Shown here: one piece after another, positions 13,066 through 25,177 of the stretch | Position numbering within the stretch: position 1 is the first letter of the stretch | Layout: each line of letters opens with the position of its first letter | Source of the DNA: Alligator mississippiensis | Lineage: Eukaryota; Chordata; Crocodylia; Alligatoridae | DNA: 64,000 nt | Reading direction: 5' to 3' | Assembly (NCBI RefSeq): GCF_030867095.1 | Contig: NC_081826.1 | Location: 246,430,251 to 246,494,250, forward strand | Translations under genes and position numbers: made by a program | Notes under the pieces: model-generated | The model's input: only the letters and a program-made list of their open reading frames with translations | What the model was told of the DNA's origin: nothing | The model's database searches: none

Positions 13066-13857
13066 AAAGGAAGTGAGGCATGATTTGTTTAAAGCCTCAG
13101 TCCTGAACTAAAAATCAAGCATGTGCATCAATTCACCTGCCCAAAACTCCACAGAAGTCAATCCCATGCATGCAGAGTTCTGAATCCCCTAAGGGATCAA
13201 TCCCTTAATTTCTCTGGTAAAATGCTCTGTGCCTCTATAGTCCTCTATCCTATCCACACTAGAATTAATTGTCATTTTCAAAATGCTTTGGATTCATGCA
13301 AAAGAATTTTGAGGTTATATATATGTAATGTTCAAGAGGTAGTTTTCTTGAATAGATACCTGCATAAAAATTATTCTTCAGCATATTAGGAAAAGCTCAT
13401 ACTGACCAGAAAGCAATCTGAAGTCCAGTCTATATATTATCTACATTTGGATAGGAAGCAGTTTTCTTTTGCTGAAAAATGCTTTCAAGCATCTAATTTA
13501 TTCACTTTTATTTTTCTCCATAAGACTTGTTGGGGGGAAAAACGCTTTTACAGTATCTACTTAATCTTTTCTTTTAGTTGACTTTCAAGATGTGCTTAAT
13601 TGATCAAAAAGGCAAATTCCAAGTACCTTATATTAATAAGTACAAGGCATCATGCATTATTCAATTGGCTGACCTATATGCAAATAACAAAGCAGAAATT
13701 TTAAAAGTAAAAGTAATTTTATTGGTCTTTACTCCCTCTCATATCGCAATTTGGCATGTTAATTCTGAATCTACGCATTTAGAACAGAGTGTGTAAAGTA
13801 ATATTTTGTTTCCTTGCTTGTTTGCTTTGACTGATCCTGAGGCAACATGGTCTAGTG
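13066..13857. other. AT-rich unique sequence
   Basis: Nothing recognisable apart from a possible faint old repeat at 13085-13170. Open frames at 13123 and 13578 have no family signature. Confidence 0.5.
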
Positions 13858-14215
13858 CAGTGATTCTCCACCAAGGTGCCAGGGCACCCTGGGGTGCATC
13901 AAGATCTTTGAATGGGGCTGCAGGACGTGTGAGGAGATTAGCAATGTGTGAGGAAATAAGCAGCAAAGGGTAGACTCGGGCTTTCGATGCTGGATGACTT
14001 CCTCATCTCCACTGTCTAGCCCCTCTGGAAGGAGATAAGCACTGTAACAAATGAACTAGTTTTTTAAATGCGGTGCTACTCAATTCACAAAAAGTATGGA
14101 GTGGTGGCTTGAGTCTAACAAGGGGTGCTTAATGCACATTGAATTGAGTCACACTTAAATGCTTGCGTAGATGCTCCCTAAAGGTCCCAGTGTGCCATGA
14201 CTTTTAAAAAACAGT
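13858..14215 (+). mobile_element. hAT-like non-autonomous element, right end decayed
   Basis: It starts 'cagtgattctccaccaaggt', a recognisable variant of the CAGTGGTTCTCAACC terminus typical of hAT MITEs. Near 14150-14215 a run of A followed by 'cagtgtg' may be the remains of the other end. No coding capacity is seen. The 8-bp target duplication cannot be identified because the right edge is unclear. Confidence 0.5.
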
Positions 14216-15742
14216 GTGTGCAGTTTTTTTTTCCCCCAATGTCACCTTATCATTACATGTATTAAGCCTTAAGCTCCAATTAAAATATACCACCTGCCTT
14301 TGAGATTGTGTATAGGCAGCCAGTATCTATAAACCCTATCTTTATTTTTTCATATTGGTATATGTTTTTAAAGGTTTATTTTATTTATAACTTCATATAT
14401 GAATAAAATACACCTTACCATTGGATAGGAAACAAAACCTGTAGCTTTGTTGCTGAGGGATGGTAAATAATAAGATACTTGTAAAGAATGGAGAGGATTC
14501 AAGATTTAAACTGCCTCTAGAAACCTCTGGTCTATTTATTAATGCAGTGCCTGAACTGCAGTTCTCTAATGAGGAATAATAAATTTTGCAGACACTTCTA
14601 TTTCCTACAAAAATCCCTAATGGAAAAGAAACAAATAGCAACACAATTCTGAATGCTGGCCTTTTGGTCAAGTGAACGCTATCACCTGTGTGCTGCTGTG
14701 AGGTTGTTACTTGTCTTTGGTATTCATTGAGAGAAACCACTCTTCTCCCAAAAGCCCAAACTGCTCACTTGTTCACTCTCAATCCCCAGTTGAAGAGCTT
14801 AGAGTCTATATTGGATATTGCCAGTAGTTCCTGCTCTTTTACCTTACAAGGGACATAAATCTAGGCCAACAAAGACCTTTTGCAGTTTCTTGCAAACAAT
14901 AATATATTATTCTTCTCATTTTGATCAGGGTGTCAAGAAAAATAATTGCACTATTTCATCATTTCTCCATGTTTCTTATCAATTAGATATCAACTACACA
15001 ATATCAAAACAAAAAAGTGGGGGAGGGGAGTTATAATTTAGTAGGGTTTATGATCCAGTTATGTGGCATTAATTCACCATTCAAATCACCAACTGTCTAA
15101 CATGAATAACACTAGTCATCTAACATTACTGTCTGCTATTTTGTCTTTGAGCACATTCTGTATAATGAAAATTTATACTTAATTGTGAGTATACATTTTT
15201 AAGAGGATAACATAGAAGTATTATAACTATAAGAAATATTATTTATCCCATAGGAACACTGATTTCACTTGCACAAGTTTACTGTTAAACTAACACCATC
15301 AAATAGACTTTGGCTGTTGCAAAATGCTTGAGTGATTATAGGAAAACTTCAAGGGATTTCAAAGTTTGGTTTTCATTGGGACCCAAAACCCAGAAGCTTA
15401 TTCAAGCTTCATCTGCAATATAATGGGGCACTTGAATTCATTCAACTTTCACCTGCATTCTCCGTTCTATTAGCATGCCACATTCTCTTCCATATTTTTA
15501 TAAAGCTATATCTGGAATATGTAATATGCAGATAAAGTGACAAGGGAAGAGTACCAGTAGATAACAGAATGTGGTTGATCATTAGCATAGTAAGGAGCTG
15601 GGTAAGTCTGATTGGCTATTGGATGGTCAGTCTCCACAAATTGAAATAATTAAGAGAAGTTTCAGGTGCTTTTTAAAACTGAACTCAGAGTATTAATAGG
15701 TTATATTTTCCTGATAAATTAAGTTAAAAGCCAGCTCTGGAA
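14216..15742. other. AT-rich unique sequence
   Basis: No gene, RNA or clear repeat is seen. The minus frame at 14393-14740 (115 codons) has no known motif and no supporting splice or start context, so it is not called. Confidence 0.5.
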
Positions 15743-15955
15743 CAGGGGTCGGCAATTTTTTTGGGCAGAGTGCCAAAACACCCCAACCTTGACTTCGAAG
15801 ATGCTGGCATGCCAAGGGCAGACAGCAGGGGAGTCACGAGGGGCCTAAGCCTTGTTGTGGCAGCGCAGCTTTGGGCCCTTCCTTGAGGCACCCAAGCCAA
15901 GCAAAATGCCTTTGCATGCCAAGCTCTGGCATGCATGCCAGGGGTTTCCTACCTT
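15743..15955 (+). mobile_element. hAT-like MITE (caggggtcggcaa terminus)
   Basis: The left end reads 'caggggtcggcaatttttt', the hAT signature also seen at 30411 and 59040. The interior shares 'gggcagagtgccaaaaca' and 'ggcatgccaa' phrases with the 59040 element, which ends in the complement of this left end. The right end ('ggggtttcctaccttg') is decayed. Flanking octamers ctctggaa / cttcaaaa match at only 5 of 8 positions. Confidence 0.65.
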
Positions 15956-18554
15956 GCTTCAAAATGTTCCAGTGACTATCTGGGGCTAAAAGTGACTGAA
16001 TTGCATATCCATAAAAGGCAGATCATGATACCCTTGTTTGACATTTTTTACTTATCTTTTCCCGCAAATGCATTGTTCCCTTTGTCAGCCCTCGTTTTTA
16101 TAGACCACAAAATTCACAAAACTGACAGGTGGACTTGGCAATTATTTTGTCCATGTTTAAGTAGGTTAGAAATTGCAATGAAAAGAAACAAAAAATGAAA
16201 CAGCTGTTTGGCAAAGGCTTTTCTCTGGCAATCACAATTCAATTACTTTGAAAGCATATTGGAGGACCATCGTGTAAACCTTAACACATTTGTATTCTAA
16301 ATCTTATAGGCTCAGTACTCAGCTTATGCTGGTACAATTTTAGTGGAGCTAAGGGCAGTGAGAGGTGAAGGGAGCCATGTTTCTGCTCTCCTAATTCTGA
16401 GCTGATGTAATTTAGAGAAACCCAAGTGACTATTAAGATGTGCAATAATGATTCTGTGCACCTTATGCTCTGTACAGGCCCTCAAGCCTGTTATATTCTC
16501 TTTGTAGGTTATGTGGGGAGAAACAGGTGGCCTAGAGTCAACTACAACAACTCTATGCCTATCAGTGATTCTCACAGGGCAGATGAAAAGTCTGGTTGCC
16601 AATCAGTGTCCAGGATTAAAATTTAAAAGTTCACTTGAGCCTTCTGACCTATTGCAATAGAATTATTAAGGCAAGCCATTTTAGCTAACAGCACATAAGG
16701 GTATGACTTGTGTGTCATTATATCCAGCTACATATGACCCTGCAGCCTAACTGACAAGGTGACCACTAATAGCTTTCAACAGAAGCCTACAACAAGGTTT
16801 GAAGTCAAGCCTCAAAAGCTATGGCAGGATGTCATCATTTCTGCCATCCCAGCACATCTAAGATTGAAAAATGAGTTCTATTTTAATGCTAGAAATGAAG
16901 CCTGTGAATGGTTAGCTCTAAAATGTAACTATACTATAAAGCCTAAATTTAAAAAAAGTTCAGTAAATATACAGGAGACATTGTTAGACAAGATGTGTGT
17001 ACTATGACAAACTTAAAATTACCTTAGAGTGCTTTAGTACTTGCTTCATGTTGCTAGATTTCCATCCATTAGCAGAATGAGATAGGAAGGAAGTCTTATG
17101 TTCATCTAAAACACCTATTTCCTAATGTGGACAGCAGTGATTTAGTTCCATTAAAAGTAATGGAGTGAGACTGCCTTTGAAGACTGCACAGAACATTGGG
17201 CACTAGCAAATATTACCAATGTGGGTAATAGTAAACTTGCAGACTATTTTGGCTCACAGTTGAACAGAAGTTTGCATTAGATTAAAGATTTAAACTTTAA
17301 ACATATTCACAGAAAACAGCATGAGAATCTGCTAATGTTTATTTGCAATCACTACACTTCCTAATACAGCCCAACTTACATGTATGCAATGTTTCCTCTG
17401 TGTTTTATACAGTGCATATTAGATGTGATTCTAGCAGTGTAGACAACAGGGTCTCTGACGCGCCACTGACAAACTGTAGATTTAAGTGAGAACCACTTAC
17501 ATAAACCACTACTGTAATGCAGCTGTTCTTTAAAGTTAATTTTAAAAGAAGGTCAAAGAGAGAGAGCGTGCGCAAGACTGACTTCTTGTGCCGAGACCTT
17601 GAAGTTTAGGTTTCACTTTTCTTTAAAAAAAAAAAAAAGACACCAGAGTCTGTAAATTACCAAACTGAAATAAAATAGAAGAAGAGTAGAAACATGAATC
17701 AAAGGGGGAAAAAAACCTACAAAAATGGCATTAGGAAAGTGCTTCAATTTAGATTTTTATTCTGAGCACCTTAAAAAAAACCCAAACCTCAGTTCCCATG
17801 GAAAATGTCTACTAAACTGACACTTCCAGTTTTGAAATGCTGCAGCATTTTACACAGGCAAGACAGGCTGGCAGAAGAGCTAACAGTATACAACTAATTA
17901 CAGTGAAATTTCTGGTTCAGTGTTACCTACTAGTTCAATGTCCACTCAGAAGAAGGCCTATAATCATGATAGCACTGGAAATAAAAGACTTCCTGAACTC
18001 ACTGGGGACTGCAGTTGGGAGAGATCCAGAGGCTACATGAAAAAAAAATGGCAGGGACCAGAGAACTTCCTAAGAACTTTCCTCTTGGCTGGGGAGGAAA
18101 AAATCAGCCAGCAATCAGCTTGATAAATTAGCATTGAAACACAGAGAGCTGAGGAGAGGGGTACTCTGTTGCTGTGAGGAAATCACTGGAGGTACAGTGG
18201 GATGTAGGCAAATGGCCTGAAGGCACGTCATAGACTAGGACTTTTCAGTACCTGCGAACTGTATTATTGTAGTAGGAAATGTCTTATCTTTCATTATAGT
18301 ATAAAATATTCTTGCTTCAGGTATTTTCATCTTTCTGTTCATGGTGGCCTCAAGGGGAAATAATGGCACACAATTTAAAGGGAATTATTTTTTTTTTTTA
18401 AGGAAAACATATACAGAGCTGGTGGAAGTATTTGCAAGGCTGCCTCATAGGATGATGTTGTCAACCAGTGTGTTCCAGGTATCAGAGGAAGATGGTCCAA
18501 ATGCCTAATCTAGAGTTAGAACACTGGAGTTTAATTTCCTGCCCTATCACAGAT
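15956..18554. other. Unique sequence, no gene seen
   Basis: No coding evidence. A 14-nt A run lies near 17625. 17530-17610 contains several CpGs ('gcgtgcgcaagactg') and stays high in complexity, so it may be constrained or simply unique. Confidence 0.5.
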
Positions 18555-19386
18555 AGAATCATAGAAACTATCTATCGATCAAACATCATCATCAACTAGA
18601 TCATCCCATCCAAGGCTTTTTATAGCCAGGTCTTAAAAACCTCCAAGGACAGAGATCCTACAACCTCTCCAAGTAGCCTGTTTCAATGATTTACTACTCT
18701 CCTCGTGAGGATTTTTTCTCCCTAATATCTAAACTCAACTTTCCTTGCTGCAACTTCAAACCATCGCTCCTTGCTCTGTCATTTGCCACCACTGAGAACA
18801 GTCTACCTCCACCCTCTCTGGAATCATTGTTCACGTAGTTAAATGTTGCTATTAAACCCCCCTCAGTCTTCTCTTCTCCAGACTAAATAAATCCAATTCC
18901 CTCAGTCTCTCCTCATAAGTCATGTTCCCTAGCCCTCTAACCATTTTCGTTGCCCTCTGCTGGACTCTCTCCTATTTGTCTGCATCCTTTCTATAGTTTG
19001 GGGTCCAAAACTGGACACAGTACTTCAGATGGGGCCTCTCCAGTGCCGGGAATAATTACTTCCTTCAATCTTCTGAGAAATCTCCCTCAACACTCATAAT
19101 GAAGCCCAGTATGCTGTTACACTTCTTGGTAACAAGGGCACATTGCTGGCTCATATTCATCTCATTTCCCACTGTCACCCCCAACTCCTTTTCTGCAGAG
19201 CTGGTGCTTAAGTCAGGCAGTCCCCAGTCTACACCAGTGCATGGGATTATTCTGTCCTAAGTGCAGGACATTGCACTTGTCTTTCTTGAACCTCATGTGT
19301 TTTCTTTTGATCCAATCCTCCAATTTGTCAAGGTCTCTCTGAATCCCAGCCCTACCCTCCAGTGAATATACAGCCTCTTGGATTAG
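18555..19386 (-). mobile_element. CR1 LINE, 5'-truncated (chicken-type 3' end)
   Basis: Minus-strand CR1 running from the 3' terminal 'agaatcatagaa' unit (18555) up into the RT/C-terminal junction. The minus-strand translation at 19213-19395 gives IQRDLDKLEDWIKRKHMRF followed by KDKCNVLHLG, the conserved segment after the RT active site. Further toward 18555, reading frames are broken by indels. The 3' tail type (catagaatcatagaa) differs from the 'catagacattaggg' type at 1937 and 42737, so at least two CR1 subfamilies are present. Confidence 0.9.
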
Positions 19387-19387
19387 T

Positions 19388-20246
19388 GTTGTCAAAAAGC
19401 AGTACTCTTCAGTTCAATATTTACATGAGAGAAGGCATCAACCATCTCCCAAGGGTTTATCCTGGGTCCAATACTGTTTAATATATTGTGACTCTATTTC
19501 CCACTTTGAAGCATGTCAAACTGCCTTTGAGATCCAGTATCACCTGAGGGGAGAACAGGGGTGTGGAGTGCTAGAGCACATGGGAGCGCAGGAGGGGAGG
19601 AGACCAGTGAAACAGTTCTGTTTTCATTCGACAGTCCTTTTTTAAACCTCTGTGCCAGGCTTTCTGCTGAAAACAGGGCAAAAGTCTTCTTTTGACCAAA
19701 TCAATGGGGCACCAGGTTAAGTGTTTAAAAATGGACTGTTCTAGTGACAAAATCGCTAAATTTGCAAATAGAACCAAGTGGGATGGAGATGCAGATGTTT
19801 TGAAGAATAGAATAAGGATTCAAAATGACATTGATAAACTGGAAAATGGTCCAAAACCAATCAAATGAAATTCAGTAAGGACAAATGCAACGTTCTTCAC
19901 TTAGGATGGAACAATTGGATGCACAACTATAAATTGGAGAATGAATGCAAGACTACAAATTAAATACTAAACAATAGTATGGTATTACTACAAGAGAATT
20001 CAACAGCATACTTTGTTATATTACCAGAAGTATCTCCTGCATGTCCAGGGAAGTGATTCTTCTGCTCTAATCAGCAAAGGTCTAATCCCCAAACTGGAGA
20101 AGAGGAGGTTATGGGGAGATTTGGTAACAGTCTTCAAATACAGCAAAGGTGATTGTAAGGAAGATAGTGATGTACTGTTCTCTGTGGACACAGGATAGAA
20201 AGTAAGTATCTTACAGTGCACCAAAGAATTTACATTAGGTATTAGG
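19388..20246 (+). mobile_element. CR1 LINE, 5' part of a split copy
   Basis: The plus-strand CR1 starts around an LGPILFNI-type box (about 19448-19478). After about 230 bp of unrelated or badly decayed sequence (19481-19715), it resumes with a readable KFANRTKWDGDADVL segment and KCNVLHLG-like words. It continues into a KRRLWGDLVTVFKYSKG block near 20105-20150. The position of the FADD active-site motif reads FANR, so the catalytic aspartates are lost. The copy breaks at 20246 and continues at 20731. Confidence 0.85.
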
Positions 20247-20730
20247 GGATACATCTACATGTCCATTTAATACAAAGCAATAAGCTCTGGCACATATTAC
20301 ACTAGTGTATTGCTCCTGGGCACATTTACATGTGCATTGGGGACTGCAGCACATTGAGTCGGGTCGGAGCAAACCCAGCTAGCAGAGGTTTCCTGGAGTC
20401 TACCTGCCAGCCTAGGGCTGCTCTGACTTGGCTCAATGTCCTGTGTAGGGGCTTATTGGGGCACAAAGGCTGCTTCAGTGTGGGGCCAGCTGACAGGCAG
20501 CCCTCGCACTGAAGCACCCCCATGCCCTAGCCAGCCCCATCAGCATCTACATGCGAGTTGCTGCACAGTAAATAACACAGTAATTCAGGGTAGTATTTCT
20601 ATTTACAAGTACTAACCTATGGCAGTGCTTATTAGTTTACTGTGACTTAATAGGGCCACACATGTAGACATGGCAATTTTACTGTGGAGCTAATTAAGCA
20701 GCTCTTCAGTAAGCATGTGTACGTGCCCCC
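20247..20730. mobile_element. DNA element inserted into CR1
   Basis: It interrupts the CR1 copy exactly between 'gtattagg' and 'aggaagaacattttaac', the CR1 word normally reading attaggaagaac. The ends are inverted: 'ggatacatctacatgtcc' on the left and, read inward from the right, 'gggggcacgtacacatgct'. The right third carries the family words 'gcacagtaaataac', 'tacaagtact' and 'cagtaagcatgtg'. The left third around 20330-20530 is a GC-rich core. The only apparent duplication is AGG (3 bp), so the superfamily is not certain. Confidence 0.75.
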
Positions 20731-20925
20731 AGGAAGAACATTTTAACTATGAAGGTAATTAAAGAGAACATATTGCCTAGAGAATTTGTAGAATCTCCAT
20801 TACTGGATGCTTTCAAGAGTAGGTCAGACATTCTTGGATGAGATGGTTTTTGACAGGGAAGACACTGCCTGAGCAGGAGGTTGGATTAGATGATGTCTTG
20901 AGGTTTATTTCTCTATTACTTTTAG
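20731..20925 (+). mobile_element. CR1 LINE, 3' part of the split copy
   Basis: It resumes the CR1 at 'aggaagaaca' and runs through a degenerate C-terminus (readable words EFVESPLLDAFKSRSD) to the standard tail 'ggttggattagatgatgtc'. Together with 19388-20246 it forms one plus-strand CR1 whose 5' end faces the 5' end of the minus-strand copy at 18555-19386. Confidence 0.88.
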
Positions 20926-21528
20926 GGGGACCTTGGATAAGTCAGTCTCTCTTTGTGCTTCACTTTCCTACCTGTAAAACAGATATGATAGCATTTTCTT
21001 AAGTGGGTCTTTTGAGAATAACTGCACTGAAGATTGGAGGTGCTCAAACACTATGGTAATAGAGGATGTATAGGCACTTAAGATGCATGAAGGTGACTAA
21101 TGTATCCCAATGCCCGAAAGTGGAGTCGCTTACTTTATTTTACTTTTGACTTCATGCATTAAGCTTGCTAATACATCAGTCCATTTTGGCCAGACCCTTT
21201 AATGCACCCCTTTTAAAATGGCAAAATAAATTAACAATGGAAATAATGCACAAAGGCCCACATTCAAAAAGAAATTTGTGTGTCCATTGCTTTTTAGTTG
21301 GAATTTATATGCCTTTTCTCTGCTGTGCAATTCAGCAAAGTCCTACCTAAATGTTTATATGCATGCAAAGTTTTGGGTATTTCAGCACAGAATTATGCAT
21401 CCCAGAGCTTAGTTGATAATGGATCTAGTATTGAAAAAAGGTACCTAATATGCATGCTTAGTATGTCTGCCATTTTGAATGAGATGCATACTCTAACAAT
21501 TTTGTTCTAGAGCCTCCTAACCCTAACA
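20926..21528. other. Unique sequence
   Basis: No gene or named repeat is seen between the CR1 tail and the next DNA element. Confidence 0.5.
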
Positions 21529-22637
21529 GGGTGCATCTACACATGCATTTGACCTGATATCAGTTTACTTGCGAATAAACTACTCATGAGTAAATGCTCC
21601 CAGTCAAGCATCTACATATGCAGGGAACTGGGAAAAGTTTGCAGCTCTAGGTACCCCCTGGGAGCCATCCCACAGGCTGATGGGGAGCACTGGGCTAGGA
21701 GACAACTGTCTCCTGGCTGAGGCTGGGACATTGCACCTTGTTCCGGGGGGAGGTGCCTGCTGCCAGGGTGGGAACAATGTCCCCCTGCCCTGGAAGCAGG
21801 GAGTTCCTGGCCCCAGCTCCCTAACTGGGGACAGGGAATTTGGAAGGAGCTGCAGAGGAGGGATAGGTCTCCACCTCCTACCCTGATCTGCCAGTGGGGC
21901 ACCTAGATAGCTCACTGCTAGCTGCCCCACTGGTGGATCAGGGCAGAGGGCTGGGACCTGTCCCTGACCGGGGAAGTTTCCAGCACCTGCTCAACAATCA
22001 GAAGACAGATTCTAGGGAGCCTGTTCCTTGCTCAGCTATGTGAGCATGTAGCTGGGTGGGAAACAGGCTGGAAAGCCTGTTCCCTACTCAGGTCCCTGAG
22101 TGTGGAGCTGGGCAGGGAACAGGCTGAGTAACTTGTTCCCAGCTCAGGTCTGTGATCGTGGAGCTGGGTGAGGAACAGGCTGGGGAGCTTTGCAGCTCTG
22201 CAGGCTGGGAGGTAAGGATCTCTCAGTGCGGCCCTGTGACTGCGGAGCTGGTACTGGGAGAAAAGGGTCTCCCACCCTCCACTCTCTGCTCTCAATCTTG
22301 GAGCAGTGGGCTTGGAGCTCCCTGCTGCTGGGGCAGGGGGACAGTTCCCACTCAGGCTCTGCTCGAGGACCCTGCCCAGGCAGCAGGCAGCTCCCAGGGG
22401 CAGAGAGCAATCCCAATCAGGTGTCTACAGATTTGCTCCCAATCAGGTGTCTACATAAGCATTTCTGTGCCATTACTAATCACAAGTAAATTTGCTACTT
22501 GCATTTGCAGGTAGCAAATTTACTAATGATTAGTAAGATTTACTGCACAGTAAGCATGTGCATGCATGTGCAGATGCACATGCTTGCTGTGCAATAAACT
22601 ACACTACTTCACAGTAAAGTATTGTGTAGATGCACCC
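21529..22637. mobile_element. 1.1-kb non-autonomous DNA element with perfect 14-bp TIRs
   Basis: The left end 'gggtgcatctacac' (21529-21542) is exactly complementary to the right end 'gtgtagatgcaccc' (22624-22637). If the outer CAG/CTG bases are included, the ends read cagggtgc... and cagtgggtgc.... Inside, an AT-rich subterminal stretch (22455-22620) with 'caaatttacta' and 'cacagtaagcatgtg' words surrounds a GC-rich core (21620-22430). Several overlapping open frames in the core have no domain and are not called. No convincing target duplication was found. Confidence 0.8.
22019..22190. repeat. Three tandem ~57-bp palindromic units
   Basis: Units starting near 22019, 22077 and 22133 each open with 'cctgttcc' (or cttgttcc) and close with 'ggaacaggct' (or gaaacaggct), with 'gtggagctgggt' between. 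Each unit can fold into a stem by itself. They lie inside the GC-rich core of the 21529-22637 element and have diverged by a few bases each. Confidence 0.75.
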
Positions 22638-25177
22638 ACTGTTTGAACCCACATCTCTCACTTAGGGAGTCTTAGCCACTCAGAATATGGAATAGGCAGG
22701 GACCAAGGTGCTAGTTTCACTCAAGGTGGATTATGGAATCCCAACATTTATAAAAGTCATGGATCTAGAAAGAGAGGATGGAATAGAGAGCTTGCCTTTG
22801 CAAGTAACATGCCAGGAGCACTCCAGGCATGCGGGTGCTCTCTTTGAAGAGACAGATCCCTGGTTTCTGCCCCCCACCTTTTAAGGATAAAACATTTCAA
22901 CAACATTAAGAAGTGGGAAGAAAACCTCAAGGGGAGACCTGTGCTCACTAGGCTACAGGGCTATGTTATTTTTATTTTTTTGTTCTCCATTTGGTCCTAT
23001 TCATAGGTGCTGAGAAGCCCAGCTTCAAAAGGAGGAATGCAACATTAGTATGACCTGGTAGTTAGAGCATGTTCCTGGGAAGTGGGAAAAGCATGGAAAA
23101 TATAACTTACAACCCAGATTTCTTACCATCTAGGCAAGTGTCCTAATCACTTGGTCACTGGGCTAAAGTAAGTGGGTTGTCCTTTGTTTGTGACTTGATA
23201 AGGCCAAGACATTAGTTTAGGTTTAGGCTGCAGTTTTTGCATTTGACTTCTGACTTAACAGAAACCCTAATGTGGGGCTGAAGATAACTACATAAAAGCC
23301 TCCTCACTCCAAGATGGGGGTAGAGTTCTAGACACATGCTCCTATTCCACTTTTCCTGTTGGCTAGCCTATGTATCCCTCCGCATTGTGTGCTGTCTGCT
23401 ACATTATATGCTGACTACAGAATGCATGCATTTGTCTACATTGGAAGTATAGAGGCCCAGGATGTTAAATTCTTTATTTCAAATTCTACCACTTGGTCCA
23501 CCTAAATTCTAGGCATAACAATACACAGCATCATAGAGATAAAGAGCCTTAATGAATCAGGTCCAAATTGTATAGTCTATATTTTTTATTTGCAGGTTAA
23601 CGCTCATGCTAGTTCTTTTATAAAGGAAAGGAAATATTTCCTAAAGATACAGATAAAAAATGCAAGGTATTATCAATGAAACTTAAAAAACAATCATGTT
23701 GCTCCTTGTGCTATATTCTATGTATTTATTTTCCCTTGAGCAGACAGCAAGAAAAAGATGGATTTAAAACTTGATATGGAGTCATAAAGAATGGATAGGC
23801 TTTTAGACAGCCTGCCCAGGTCTGAATTTCACCCCTACATTGCAAACATTTTGTAGTAAAGATCTGTGGACTTGTTCTGTAGTTCACTACTTTTACTGCA
23901 CCAAGCATTCTTATGTCATTGTATAAATAAAAATTAATTAATAGAATAGAAATGGGAAGGGCTATCTCCAAACAGGTAATTTTAAAATAGATATCAGTGA
24001 TTTCTTAACCTAGCTGCTCAAGCAGTCTAAAGGTTAAAAAAAGTATTACTGGCTTCTAGTGATAATGATAAAAGAACTGGCCCCTTACTTTGAGAGATCC
24101 TATGGTCTGATTATAACATTTGAACATCCCCACTATTAAAAATAGCATCCACTTTCCTTCCTATAGAATTCAGGGGTAATGTCATGCCAGTCCATAAACT
24201 AGCATAAGAAATTATAAGTCAGTGGTTAAAACATCCCTCAAACACCTACAACTGCTGCAGAGACATTAAAAAAAAAAGGGAAAAAAAGGGATGAGGAATA
24301 TAGAAACATATATGAAAAGAAGCTTTGAACATGAAAGAGTTTCTTTCCCTCAGAAAAATCTTGTGTAAACAGGCTTCATATCATGAGATAAGGAAAATGT
24401 GGGGTAAAAATCTAGCACAGGATGGAGCTATAATCTTTTTACAAATAGAGAAATATTTTTACATCAAATATGATAAATTAAAAAAGAAGTTGCACAAAAA
24501 TTATAGCATTTGTAAATGGGAGACTAGAAGGTGGAGGTGGGGGAGGGAGTGGAAATAGCAGATCTCAGAAACTCCTCTACTTGCCAAAAATAAAGACAAA
24601 GGAAAACATACATATCAGGAAACTATTCATAAATCCGACTCCCAAACCCTGCACTCCAAAGACTCCTCTCCCAAGAGAACCATTAAACTGGGTTTTGTAT
24701 ACCAGAATGTCAAATAAGTGTTTCTATTAAAAAGCAGTCAAAACAGGAACATGAAACTGAATGGAAAACCATTTATCATTGTCCCACTGAAAGGCAGATA
24801 ATCAGTTGCTATTTAGGAGGTCAGGAAGCAAATAAAATAAACAAAATACCTGTTTTCCATCCTCACTCAGCTCAGATTTGGCTCTTAATGCACTGAAGTC
24901 TCTCTCTCATTTTTGTAAGTCCTTACTACCTTGTGGTAAAAAGGAAGGAAAATTAGAAGTAGGTCTTTCTCAAAGACTAAAATGCATGTATAAGAGGATT
25001 TAAAGGGATGAAACTATTACCTCCTAAGAATATTCAAAAGCTTCATCTTCAGAACATTTACAAACAAGGATAACCTCATACGAACAATCCCATTTTAGCC
25101 TCTATGGGTATGATCATGTACCACTATTTCTGGTGGGCAAATACAAAAATAACTGTATCCCACAAGGTCCAAATATG
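22638..25177. other. Unique AT-rich sequence
   Basis: No gene, RNA or recognised repeat is supported. Short open frames (22757, 23726, 24325) carry no motif. Confidence 0.5.

Noticed and set aside
18555-20925. Twin-priming 5' inversion of one CR1
   Set aside because: Both halves carry their own CR1 3' tails, so they are two insertions.
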